Positions 10,645 to 22,149 of a stretch of 64,000 nt of DNA are shown in pieces. The notes below the pieces were generated by a model, which had not been told where the DNA came from, ran no database searches, and saw only the letters and a list, made by a program, of their open reading frames with translations. Origin of the DNA: Polytrichum commune (Eukaryota > Streptophyta > Polytrichopsida > Polytrichales > Polytrichaceae); contig OX485804.1 of the NCBI GenBank assembly GCA_950295325.1, positions 30,566,001-30,630,000 on the forward strand. Direction: 5' to 3'. A program made the position numbers and the translations under genes. Position 1 is the first letter of the stretch. Every line of letters starts with the position of its first letter.

Positions 10645-11125
10645 TTGACTTTTAAAATTTGAAAGGGCCTTTGCAAGTTTAAATTGAAATCAAAATCTTA
10701 GGCTAATTCATTTGTTGTATGTGAATGGCCTTTGCTAGGTTCTTATGAGTGGATGAACAAACTTGTTTTATAATATTGTAATGAATGCCCAAAGTAAGCA
10801 AATTAAGATTTATTAGGCATACAAGGTTTAGGATTTGAGGCCCTTAATTAAAGATTGAGAGTTATTAGTTTGTAGTTTAGTTCATGATTTAGGGCCCTTA
10901 AATAAGGTTTTTTTTTGAAAGTGCTTGATTAATTTGAATATGTATGAATGCTTGTGAAAGGAGAAGGCATTAATTAAGATACTATAAAGAAAATTGGTAA
11001 ATGCTTCCACAAGTATTTATGCACATTTAAAAGAACCACTCACCTTACAAACAACAAGTGAATTTGCTTAAGATTTTAAGTTCAATTTAAAATGACAGAG
11101 GCCCTTTCAAATGGTGAGTCTTTAA
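10645..11125. mobile_element. Inverted-repeat (foldback) element, diverged
   Basis: The left edge (AATTTGAAAGGGCCTTTGCAAG, then AAATCTTAGGCTAATTCATTTGTTG) reappears inverted at 11055-11120 (CAACAAGTGAATTTGC, AGATTTTAAG, GAGGCCCTTTCAAAT). Sequence right of it to ~11345 (a TA repeat, then GAGGTGCACTTAATATGGG and GCCTTCAA) parallels the outer arm of the foldback family at 21003-22104 and 44150-44543. This may therefore be a distant, partly scrambled copy. Confidence 0.6.
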
Positions 11126-11239
11126 AGGTATAACATTATTATTATTGATGAATTTATTACATGCTTTCACGCCAATTTCACTAGTAATAAAATTCCAAAG
11201 ATTTACTTACGTACTAAGTTGAAATGAATGAATGAATGA

Positions 11240-11262
11240 ATATATATATATATATATATATA
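11240..11262. repeat. (TA)n microsatellite
   Basis: About 11 TA units following four GAAT units. A TA run also sits at the equivalent place in the foldback relative at 44315-44338. Confidence 0.95.
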
Positions 11263-11349
11263 GGACCTATAAGTGAGGTGCACTTAATATGGGTTTTTTG
11301 GAAAAGTAGCCTTCAAAGAATTTTTCATCAGGCAGGATGAGTAGAGGCA

Positions 11350-12289
11350 TGGGCCCTCTTTTGTGGAACACTTAGAGACGAGGTTGGGTAGCAATCCCTG
11401 GGCCCCCCATGGGAAGTTAACAATTGTGCATGGCCCAATTCTAGCACCGGGGGGGGGGGATAGCCTAGCTTGCAGACTAGGTTGGGCCTCAATATGGAAA
11501 AAATACCCTAGTTGGTTTGAAACTATCTTGATGCATTTTCAAACTCATTAGCCATTTGGCTTCCCGGACTTTAAAAATTAATTTCATCTCATCTCATCTC
11601 GTCTCATTGTAGTATAATGTTATAAATGATGTGATGAGAACAAGGTAGATACAACATAAACAAATACCTTATCCATTATACCCCACATTCTACGAGAACT
11701 TGACAGTCTAATTAGTTTGGCACAAATTGAAATATCTGTGGAATTGACAAAAATGATAAAAAAAAATGATAAAAACATTTGACAATGCTTGTCAAATATT
11801 TGAAGGGACTATGAGAGTTGGTTATTAACATAGCGCAACTGACATAAATCAAAACATGTTCTATGAATGGTGAGTGTATAGCCTATTGGAGGGGTTCCCA
11901 AATTTAAGTGCTCAAGTGTATTTGCCAAATTTTTACAGCAAGCCTAGATGTGACATTGGCATATTCATCTATTATTCATAGATGATAAAACAAAGAAGCA
12001 TTTTGGCTTCTTGGACTTGACATAAGATTTCGCAACTGATGAGTTGTGTTCATGGGCCAATAGTATATCAAAGAATACAAACATTAGAGTTGGAATCCCA
12101 TCACTTCAATTTACATATGAAGTCAAGGCAACTAAACATAGTTCATCAACTAAGCAATCTTAAGGAAAATCAATTTCAATTCATTTATTAAACACTACGT
12201 TGGATTGGGTGACCTTGACTTGGAATATTGACAAGGTAGTTGCACCTATTCTCATATTGCTAAGAAGTTAGGATGGTATTTAGGCTCGG
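11350..12289. other. No gene seen
   Basis: AT-rich sequence with a poly-G run near 11450-11459 and a short CATCT microsatellite near 11585-11605 (ATTTCATCTCATCTCATC). The plus frame 11363-11551 shows no domain. Confidence 0.4.
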
Positions 12290-12459
12290 GGGGATCTGTG
12301 AGGCCAAACCGCCCGGCGCCCACCCTTAAGCGTCCTAGTCCGGGTGCGGGTATGGTGATCACATTCATATTCGTCCTAGTCTACCCTTCCTCCGTCATTC
12401 ATCCCCATGACATCACACATACTTTGTGTCACACCAATTTATTTCATAGTATGAATACA

Positions 12460-12475
12460 AGCGTTGATAAACGCT
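12460..12475 (-). promoter_or_regulatory. Conserved LTR palindrome (copy D)
   Basis: AGCGTTGATAAACGCT: 6-bp stem, 4-base loop. The sense-strand AATAAA is 16 bases away (complement of 12438-12443). Confidence 0.7.
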
Positions 12476-12599
12476 TTTCTCTATTGGTACTATCTTCACA
12501 CCCTCTATCAACTTCCCACACAATTGCACCCCCGATTAACCGGATAGCCAACTACCTAGCTAACCCATCCATCTTAACTTAGGGTACTAAACCCATCTA

Positions 12600-13300
12600 A
12601 CCCCTCCGTCTAACTGTCCCTTAGTAGAGCTATTGTCGCAGCACCCTTAGTATAGCTGCCGTATCAGTTCCCTTAGCAGAGCTGCTGCCCAGTTCGGCCT
12701 TCGTTCCAACTGCTATCTCAGTCACCTTAGTAGAGTTGTTGCCCAGTCGGCCTTCGTTCCAGCTGCTATATCAGTCACCTTAGTAGAGCTGCTACCCAGT
12801 CGGCCTTCGTTCCAGCTGCTATATCAGTCACCTTAGTCTAACTGCCGTATCAGTTCCCTTAGCAGAGCTGCTGCCCAGTTCGGCCTTCGTTCCAGCTGCT
12901 ATCTCAGTCACCTTAGTAGAGCTGCTGCCCAGTTCGGCCTTCGTCCCAGCTGCTATATCAATCACCTTAGTCTAATTGCCGTATCAGTCCCCTTAGCAGA
13001 GTTGCTGCCCAGTCGGCCTTCGTTCCAGCTGCTATATCAGTCACCTTAGTAGAGTTGCTGTATCAATCCCCTTAGCAGAGCTGTTGCCCAGACGGCCTTC
13101 GTTCTAGCTACTATATCAGTCACCTTAGTAGAGCTGCTGCCCAGTCGGCCTTCGTTCCAGCTGCTATATCAGTCACCTTAGTAGAGTTGCTGCCCAGTCG
13201 GCCTTCGTTCCAGCTGCTATATCAGTCACCTTAGTAGAGCTGCTGCCCTTCGTCCCAACTGCTATATCAATCACCTTAGTCTAACTGCCGTATCAGTTCG
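12600..13300. repeat. Tandem repeat inside LTR copy D (~53-bp unit)
   Basis: About a dozen imperfect units of CCTTAGTAGAGCTGCTGCCC, AGTCGGCCTTCGTTCCAGCT and GCTATATCAGTCA, with some units switched to a CTAACTGCCGTATCAGT variant. Units differ by a few bases, so copies have been homogenised or expanded recently. Not a CRISPR array: there are no unique spacers. Confidence 0.95.
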
Positions 13301-13309
13301 GCCTTCAAT

Positions 13310-13490
13310 CAACTAATCTTATAAATCCCCTCTAATTAACTATATTCTATAAATCCCCTCTAATTAACTATATTCTATAAGTTCCCTCTAATCAACTACA
13401 TTCACTAAGTTCCCTCTAATCAACTACATTCACTAAGTTCCCTCTAATCAACTATATTCTATAAGTCCCCTCTAATCAACTACATTTTCT
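13310..13490. repeat. Second tandem repeat in LTR copy D (~30-bp unit)
   Basis: About six units of TATAAGTTCCCTCTAATCAA plus CTATATTC or CTACATTCAC. This separate array directly follows the ~53-bp array and is followed by a GA-rich tract at 13525-13570. Confidence 0.93.
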
Positions 13491-13925
13491 ACCACACTAC
13501 ACAACACACACCTACACACACCCACACGAGAGAGAGAGAGAATGAGAGAGAGGAGGGAGGAATGAGAGAGGGCATCCCACAACCACGACCTCTCTAACCT
13601 TTTCCTACTTAGTAGGACCTTATCCTATCCACTAACTCCTCACCCCCTAAACCAACAAGAACATGTTCTAATTCAAACATTTAAGCCAAGGCCCTGCCCC
13701 TTGCTTCTTCAAACACTACTCACTCAACCAAAACACTCCCTAATGTCGCTAAGCTTCTAATTAACCACACAAAATGGCTTAAGGCCTAAAACATAAACCA
13801 CACCAAGCCTCACTCTTTTTATACTTTTAATTATTTCAATAACACTCCAATTGCAATTCTAAGTAGATACTAAACATAAAACAAATATGAGCAACCATTT
13901 TGGGCTCATAGGATCACACCCCCAT

Positions 13926-14500
13926 TACATTATGTAACCACGTGCAATAATGGGGTATTTAATAGGGGGGTATTTATGCACCTCTCAATATGTTTTCCCT
14001 CCTTATTTGTAGATATAAAGCTACTTTGACTTATTTTTTAGCACACTATATTTATTTGTAATTGTTTAGAAAAGTTAATTTTTGGCACCATATTTTTTTT
14101 TATAAATCGTACAAGTACCAAATAATGGACGGAATACCATAGCATTGCAAAATCGACAATGTGAGCAACAAATGTTCCATATCATTCATCTTGTCATTTA
14201 ATCGGTCTTAATTAGTTATACCAATGCTAAATTATTCAATATGCCATTTAAGACACAACCAATAGCACTTGGATACTAGTTAGAAGGTTACCAATAAACA
14301 CGGAGATAACAAAATGTACAAGCTAACATAGACAAGTTTGTAAACACGGATAGGAAAAAACAAGAAATACAATAAATTATCACAAGACATGACATTTTGC
14401 ACAACTATCTACTCCAAAAATAAAAGATTGCATTCAAATGAAAGAAAGCTAAATTAAAAAATTAAAAATTTTTACAATAATTGTGTTCACAAACACATTT
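13926..14500. other. No gene seen
   Basis: AT-rich sequence to the right of the copy D target duplication. I found no motif. Confidence 0.4.
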
Positions 14501-14509
14501 AACCTTGTA

Positions 14510-15534
14510 TCAAATATTTACAATGTGAAGGGTTAGGATATAACTATGCACCCTCCAATACATGTCAAGGTACATGTCAATATTATCTACAATGACATGA
14601 TTAAACTGAAAAAAATCGAGAGGTTTAAAAACCAATGATAAGAAATAATTAAAACTAATTGTTGGCATGAGGCAGGCAACCTTCAAAGTCTCCAACCACT
14701 CCACCACGTCTTCCTCCAAGGCAAAGCGCAATCCTTTGAGTCTACCACGGTGAGGTTGCCAAATGTTGTAGCGCACCATCGATCATCTACAAAAGGTAGT
14801 TGTAGCAAAAAAAACAATCAATAGATGTTGGCATATTGGACACAACTAGCAGGACAAGAATAACAACAAAAACTGATGAAGAATGAATCACAAACCAACT
14901 TTAATTCTCATAATTTTATGGCTTGAAAATTAGGTTTTTAGATTTAGAGAATTGAACATGCTCAATCAAAAATACATACAAGACCAAACAACAAAAAAAT
15001 GTACAAATACAAGGTTTAGGAAAACATAATACCTAGCTTTCTCCGAATCTGGATTGAAAGTTAACTCATCATCTTCATGCATTTGAAAAGTCTAATACAT
15101 GCTTATCACTTCAACCATCCAATGCTCATTAATAAATGACATCTTTAAATGAAGCAAGAAAACTTCATAAATTAAATAACACTTACTAACTTAGAAAACA
15201 ATTTTTACACCAATCATTCATAATTTGTACACTAGAAAGAGAATTAGTATGAATATGGGGTCACAACCAATATTCTATATCGCTATTAATTTCATGTATA
15301 TTATTCAACAAACTCATTCAAGGTGTTCTCATCAACTGGATCAAATTCAAAGGCATCCCTCTTTACATCAAATGACATAGTCACTATGCAAATTATGCTA
15401 TCTACATCAACCCAAATAAAATCCGAGTGGTCATATTTGAATTTGAAGTGTCCAAAGACTTTTCTAAAATAATTCAGATAAACCTTAATATGAGATCTGG
15501 CAATATTTAAAAAAAAACTTTGTTCACCTTCCAA
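14510..15534 (-). pseudogene. Possible captured or decayed gene fragment
   Basis: Three minus-strand pieces look more protein-like than their surroundings. They are 15534-15301 (..FIWVDVDSIICIVTMSFDV.., ending DPVDENTLNEFVE), ~15125-15040 (..MHEDDELTFNPDSEKAR, followed directly by GTATTATG, a plausible 5' splice site) and 14779-14510 (..LKGLRFALEEDVVEWLETLK..). Stops separate them. I recognise no family, and no terminal inverted repeats flank them, so I cannot call a Pack-MULE. They may be exons of a dead gene or chance frames. Confidence 0.2.
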
Positions 15535-15539
15535 TTAAG

Positions 15540-17420
15540 AAGGTTAATGGGATGTCTGCAACTTCCCCACCTTATGTCTCACTTTCTAAACTCCTTATAT
15601 ACACCACGTGCCATGGGCAACTCCATTGAGGACACATGTAGTTTGCAAAATTTTGGAAGGTCTTCCCATAGTCCTCCTAACAGCTGATTTAATTGTAGAT
15701 GAGATAGTTGTCATACTTCTCTGCATAAAATACACTCCACAATTCATCCCAAGACCCACCAACATTCAATCTATAGAAGATGAAGCATTGATGTAATCAT
15801 CAACACCTCATCTTTCTACGGTCACATTCAAGACTTGTAACTCTTCATCTTTCTATATCTCACATTTAGAAGGGTGTCGAAAATCAATAGCATGTCATAA
15901 AAAAAATCAATGGAAGGGGAAAATCAAGGAATTGGAGTTTGAAATCGACTCTTACCGCACGAGAATGGAGGAAGCCAAATCTTCAGCGTTCATGAAACAC
16001 CATGTGTGAATGCTATGAAGCAAAGAAGAAAGCTCCAAAAAATGTGTCTTACCTACCACCTTTGCGCCGCTTCACCGTTTCACGCTTTACCAACATAAGA
16101 CCTCCTACACGAACGCTTTACTGCCTTTACACCACTGTGCTTGCCCAAACTCTAAGCAAGCACAAGGGTTGTTGAGAAGTCACAACATTCTTTCTCCCAA
16201 GAAAATCCACAACATTTCCAACCATACTAACGCGTTTCATTCAAATTTGGACATATTTTACCCAATATTCATTTAAGTAGTCAAACCCATAATTATTCTA
16301 TTGATCCTACGACACACATTTGGGGGGATTCAATATCTATGACCTTATTTTTTTTCTATTGATTACTAGAATGGAAGAATTATTCACCACCTTATTTTAC
16401 ATATAATCATGTAGGGGACATATTTCCAATGCTATGGTAGATCTAACGAATTTATAAATTTTACTCTCAACGAATTAAATTGATCTTCTTTTTTATCTCA
16501 CTTGGTTTCTAAAATTCCGATAGTCACCTTCTCGAGTACTTAGAGCCAATATGACATAAATGCCTACTGGACAACACTTTGTGATCGCTCGAGACTAATG
16601 TTTTGAGTTGCGTCTAGCAAAACGATAGTCCCAACTTGCAGTGGCCATTCACGATTGGGGTATTACTTTTGGGACAAAAGAATTAAGGACTATGTCGCAT
16701 TGGATTTTGGCATTTATTATGATTTATTACGATTTAATCAATAAAATTTAAATAGATAAATAGATAGGTCATAGGACTTATCAATAAATATATTATTTAT
16801 TATTAAATAATCACCAATAATAGATAAATCATTTATGAAATGAATAGATAGGTCATAGGACTTGTAAAGAGGTCATATGATTTGTTTGGGCCACATCAAT
16901 AGCAATTTCATTATTGAAGTGTACATCGAAGGTTAATTATTTCTTGCTTTCCATCCTAGTACCTTGGTCCAAGTGTCATGTGTCCATATATATATATTTT
17001 ATGTCCAATTCTAGAACTAAACGTTCATTTTTCATGTAGCCATGTTATTGCGTATTATTGGCTATGTTTGGTGTCAGATGTGAAGCTATACAATTGGTAT
17101 GCAACATATTTTTAGTTCTATTAGTACACAGTTGAACGATAATTGTGAAAAAAAAATTGGGATCATTTCAATTAATTTTTGTTGTCCTTTTCATTCCTTG
17201 ATCCTAAGGTCAACAATTTTGACCGCACCCGTGGATGTTTGTTAAGGAATCAAAATGATATCTTAGATAACCCAATTCCTTGTAAATTAACCTTGTATTC
17301 AATATGGAATATTAAATGTAGGTATGATCCAAAATATGCTCCATAATACAAATCTAAGCACACTAACTATGTAAAGTTATCTAGTTTAGTCCTTTAACCG
17401 TTAGACACCCAAAAGTAGTA
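15540..17420. other. No gene recognised
   Basis: AT-rich sequence. An imperfect direct repeat carrying ATAGATAGGTCATAGGACTT occurs at about 16756-16780 and 16842-16866. The frame at 15608-15796 plus shows no domain. Confidence 0.4.
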
Positions 17421-17499
17421 CGCCAACCATGAATGCCCCTCGCAACACAAGTTTCAAGAACTACATGCTTAAAAATAACCAAGATATGACTTTAATGGA

Positions 17500-17560
17500 T
17501 ATAAACATACTTTGTAGTTTCTCGAGGATCAAAAGTTGGGACTTTGCCTCCATGTTGGAA
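17500..17560 (-). repeat. Fragment of dispersed repeat (see 30815 and 38930)
   Basis: The complement of TTCCAACATGGAGGCAAAGT and AACTTTTGA lies here, matching blocks at 30845-30880 and 38945-38980. Confidence 0.55.
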
Positions 17561-17569
17561 CAACAATGT

Positions 17570-20100
17570 CCAAAATGCAAGTTCCTACTTGCACTATGCA
17601 TTCTAGAAGCCCCAAGCATTGCCTTATCCACATAACCACTTGATTTTTATTTTTAAAAAATTTTCTTGCATGATTACACCAAACAAAACACATCCATTTT
17701 TGTTTATGCCGACTTCATGAAACATGTGAAACATATCATCGTTGGTATTCTATCATTGCAATAAGCCCACAAGAAATGCTCATTCATTGACAAAGTGTGA
17801 AACTGATAATGTTAATTTGATTATTGTAGATTGTAAAATAAGCAAAGCAATGAAAACATGGCATGCTTTCATGATCATGTGGACTTGTGGATTGGTTGCT
17901 TTTAGGTTCATATTTGAATATTTAGTGTAGTCCATCAATATTGAAAATTTAACCCTAGAGCGTTTAAGAAGCCTACCTTTTTTTAGATTACCCCCCCCCC
18001 TCCCCCACTTTCCCCCTTCCTCTTCTCCTAGCTCAATGCACAACAATGTGATATGAAGAAGGCATTAAAAATATTGGGATGTTTAATGCTTAGAAGATAA
18101 GTGCTTGATTATTCTTTTAAATTATCAAAAAAATCAAGACAATCGGGAGTTAGTCTTGGAATAGGGCATCACTTCTGTTCCACCCTGCTTAAAGGCAAAG
18201 CCTCAACTCCTTGGCACCATATTTGTTGCCATGTGTGGAACTTAAGAATGGAGACCTAATGTGAAGCCATTGCTATGTTTAGGTGGTGAAGCTACACTAA
18301 TGCCCCCTCCGCACCTGACTTTAGCTAAGCCTAAGAGTTGGTTCTAAAAACATGGCCTTCACACCACCGACATTATCTAGTGCCGAGCCTAGTTGGCAAA
18401 TGATGTCGTGTGGTTTAAAAGTGGAGGTTCTAAGCCTCAAGCACCGACCCTCCCATGAGTCACATTGGTGACTAGACATGAGGCAAGAACATAGGACCTT
18501 TAAAAGTGTCGCCTCCTGCCCTTGTGATTCGTTGCTTTTTAGCCTTAGGGCCGCTTTACACCTAGAGCATAATCTAGCATAGAGCCGTTCATATTTTCAC
18601 ATAATCCAATGGATATGGTTCGCTAAAAAAATCATATTTTATTTAAAAAAAATCTTTATTGAAATTTGACATTGGCCCCAAGGCCAAGAATTGGCCTTCC
18701 ATTTTGGGTGCACCCAATGCAATGAGCTCGGGCCGTGTCATACCATGCATTTTTTGATTAAAAAAATCATACCACCAAATCGGCCCGGCCTCTAGGTGTA
18801 AAGGGGTTGGGGCCGATTTTAGCCTTTTGGCCAATCACAAGTGAGGATTTCAAGCCTCTTACACAACAAATTGGCATGGCCTCTAGGTGTAAAGTGACCC
18901 TTGGCTATGAGGGCATGAGGAGCTCCATTAACAAAAACCGATGGTAAGATAGATGAGTAGTAAGGGATTTGAGGATGGGACAAAAACTGCCCAACATTCG
19001 TTGCTTGGTACATGAAACCATGAACATGTGTGAAAGCTACTTAACTAAAACCTACTCAAAAATCTCCGGAGCAAGTTCTTGTAGGTGCGTTGGGATACCT
19101 CCCCTATAACCAAGGGAGCTTTACCCGGTTTTTAGGAAACACTTTGGTTATTTGGTAAAGTTAGGTGGGGAGGGGGCATAAGTATTGTATCTAGTGTCAC
19201 CAATTCCATTTTTTTTGCTCAATACTAATTTTGAACTGTCCAAGTAGTGTCACCAACACCAAATGTAAACCTAACATTATTTATCATTCCATGTGAAAAC
19301 TTTTTGGAATTATAGGTTTACAATGTTGCAAGTGTTGTCACATACTATGTGATTTTTCATTCAAAATTTCAATCATCCATAATAATATTTTATTACAAAA
19401 TGCTAGGACACAAAATATACCAAACTAAAAGTGGATGAACTAAAGTCAGTTGGGATGGCATTACTTGTGAACTTATTCATAAGAAGTGTAATTAGAAACA
19501 TTATGACATAAATGTTACCATAGTGACATAAATAGCCATATGATCCTAAATACAATATTTACTGTACTTCTATATGTGAAGTTAGAAGTCGCCGCTGCAC
19601 AAACTAAGTTATATTGTTAGCCATTATCATGAATATTTCACAAACCCTCGTAAGGTGAGTGACTAGACAAGCCCTAAGTTGCTTCAGTTTGTCCACTAAA
19701 TTCAAGCTTTGGTTTGTTTTGTTGATGTCTTCACTAATAGGACTACGGGGCCACGGCGATAACAATTTTGACTGGATTTTTACAGAAGGCTCCTCCCACT
19801 GCAGTCAATATAGTGACAAGATCTAATGCCTCCAATCAAATAGCTATTGATTGGGTCATGTTGCAATGTTCATAGTCCTTAAACCACTCTTTGATGTAAA
19901 AGTGACAATTTGGCAAATGGTTATTTCAACACAAAGAATCATTGTGTCAATTGCAAATATGTGATTGAACCCACAATCCTAGTACATTGTTCACGGTATT
20001 TAGTGTCACGTTCATTATTTGCGAAAGGCTTCAATTAGATGCCTAGAGGTCTCAAAGTGTCACCTCTGCTAATTGCCAGTGTGGTACTATTCGCCAACAT
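17570..20100. other. Unassigned sequence with repeat fragments
   Basis: No gene recognised. A C-run at 17991-18003 sits next to pyrimidine-rich sequence. At 18551-18566 the phrase GCTTTACACCTAGAGC is mirrored by GCCTCTAGGTGTAAAG at 18788-18804 and again near 18878-18895. This gives inverted and direct copies of one terminus (type AGGGYCRCTTTACACCTAG), possibly hAT-like MITE ends. 19880-19985 pairs with the repeat at 9380-9535. Confidence 0.45.
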
Positions 20101-20109
20101 AAATAAAAA

Positions 20110-20400
20110 AATGAAGTAACAAATCATATGCATAACACATTGAGATGATAGTTATGTGTTTTAGTATGCAAGGAGAAGATATTATCGGACATACTAATGG
20201 CAAGTGTTATGTGTTTACATTTTTAATGCAACATGAAGATATTCTTGAGCATATTAATGTCAAGTATCCTTTATGTACATTTTTAGTCAACTCGTAGACT
20301 ATTGTGTAACATAGGCATACACCTCATTACACTTTTGAACATACTCATGTCAAGATACTAGCAAGCACACTTGAATCCCAAGTGTCATGTGCTAACACTA
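20110..20400. repeat. Short degenerate tandem repeat (~60 bp)
   Basis: ATGTGTTTTAGTATGCAAGG, ATGTGTTTACATTTTTAATG and ATGTACATTTTTAGTCAAC each begin a unit containing GAAGATATT and CATA(C/T)TAATG(G/T)CAAGT. About three units are recognisable. Confidence 0.5.
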
Positions 20401-20861
20401 ATGGTGAAGTTGTCGATCATTAGTGTAACCTAGCATACGCTTCGAAATAGAGTAAGTGACACTATTATGCATGTGACACTAAATACCATACACGATGTAG
20501 TGCTTGGAGGTAAGATCTAAAGGAAGCATATTCCCACGTCACATGAACAATTGGAAATCTCCGAGAGTCAGCGACAATAATATGTACTTGTCAACTCTGA
20601 GGGGCTGATCACACCGGGCAGTTCAGACACCATCCGTCGACATCTCTAGCTATAATAGTGTGAAAAGTTGTGGACCAACATCTATTTCTGAACATAATCC
20701 CCAACAATTTCATGGTTGGAATTGGACGAAAAGTTTGGTGTGATCGGGGCATGAGCCTGATCCAATTTATAACACTCACCCTATAATTCACCCCAACATG
20801 TGAAATGTCCCAACTTTACCATCTAACGGTGAAATTCGGCGGCGGTCATGATGATTAGATC

Positions 20862-22136
20862 TATGATCGGGGAGAACCGACACTTAGTTACAGATGAACA
20901 GGTTGAGTTTGAGAAATAACCGGTTGAAGTTCAAGACTACAAGCAAATTACCGATCATTTTAGAGATATTTATAGAATATACCCCAATTTAATGGGGGGA
21001 CGTTAAAGTTCCCCCAACAAACTTATAGGGGAGGTAGATTCGGGCAAGGCAGCCACCCGCCCAAAAAATTTAGATTTTCTGTACCCGACCGAAAATTGTT
21101 GCCCGTTGCCCGACTTCAAAAAAACCATTGCCCTTGCATTCTTGAAGACCACTTATCCACAAATCCCATATTGAGTGCATTTCACCTTCAAGGTCCAAAA
21201 TCCAATATATATGTTCACTACCATTGAATAAATAAGCGATTGATTGGGATTTCATTTTGAAAATGAAACCGCCAATAAAGCATGTAAATAACTAGGAAGT
21301 CAAAAATATTATAAAACCCTCATTAGCACCGAGGTTATGATTTTTGTGACTTGCCATTGCAAGGGTCTTTGTCATTCTAAAATGGAACTAAAATTCGTGG
21401 TTTAAATTTAGTATGTTAAATGTTATAATCTTTTAGTTAATACCTTCTACTTTCACAAAGTTTCCATAAATATTTAAACTAATTAAGTGTGATTTAATGT
21501 AATTAAGTCTAGTTAATTCTGATTAATCCTAATTAAGACCAATTAAATCAGAAAGTATGCTTACCAAATTAATTAAGCCTTATTAATGATAAAATAGACT
21601 TACTGGAATTAATCACACTTAATTAATTTAAACGCATATGAATACTTTGTGAAAGTAGAAGGTATTAACTCGACTATAATACTAAACATACTAAAAATAA
21701 AGCTGAAAAATTTAGTTCCATTTTAAGAATGACAAAGACCCTTGCAATGGCAAGTCACAAAAATCATAACCTCGGTGCTAATGAGGGTTTTATAATATTT
21801 TTGACTTCCTAGTTATTTACATGCTTTATTGGCAGTTTCATTTTGAAAATGAAATCCCAATCAATCGCTTATTTACTCAATGGAAGTGAACATATATATT
21901 GGATTTTGGACCTTGAAGGTGAAATACACTCAATATGAGATTTGTAGATAAGTGGTCTTCAAAAATGCAAGAACAATGGATTTTTTGAAGTCAGACAGGC
22001 GGGCAACAATTTTTAGTCCGGTCCAGAAAATCTAAAAAATTTGGGCGGGCGGCTGGCCCTGCCCGAATCTACCTCCCCTATAAGTTCGTTTGGGGAACTT
22101 TAAACCGATTATGCACAAGAATCTCCCCGATCACTG
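20862..22136 (+). mobile_element. MULE-type MITE, copy G1, interrupted by a foldback element
   Basis: Starts TATGATCGGGGAGAACC and ends TCTCCCCGATCACTG, an inverted pair. It is flanked by 9-bp repeats GATTAGATC (20853-20861) and GATCAGATC (22137-22145), one mismatch. Internal phrases (GGTTGAGTTTGAGAAATAA, GTTGAAGTTCAAGACT) match copy G2 at 31139. A 9-bp duplication and terminal inverted repeats fit Mutator-like elements. The ~225-base element is split by the foldback at 20994-22104. Confidence 0.82.
20994..22104. mobile_element. Foldback element, ~1.1 kb, nearly all inverted repeat
   Basis: The left arm (from GTTAAAGTTCCCCCAAC at 21002) and right arm (ending GGGGAACTTTAAACC) are inverted copies over ~400-500 bases each at high identity. 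Shared blocks run in mirrored order, such as GGGGAGGTAGATTCGGGCA, CCTTCAAGGTCCAAAATCC and CATAACCTCGGTGCTAATGA. The two short frames at the arms are repeat shadows. If transcribed it would fold into one long duplex. The arms are similar enough to suggest recent origin or gene conversion. Confidence 0.93.
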
Positions 22137-22149
22137 GATCAGATCATGT

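Larger units (their letters stand above)
12295..13920 (-). mobile_element. Solo LTR, copy D (1626 bp)
   Basis: On the plus strand it starts TGTGAGGCCAAACC and ends TTTTGGGCTCATA. It is flanked by the perfect 5-bp duplication GGATC (12290-12294 and 13921-13925). The palindrome AGCGTTGATAAACGCT is at 12460-12475, with TTTATT at 12438-12443. Both edges are nearly the same as copy E, but the middle carries quite different tandem repeats. Sense is minus. No internal region is attached. Confidence 0.93.

Noticed and set aside
12600-13300. Regular repeats resembling a CRISPR array
   Set aside because: The whole unit is repeated with no unique spacers, it lies inside a plant LTR, and neighbouring copies have other arrays.
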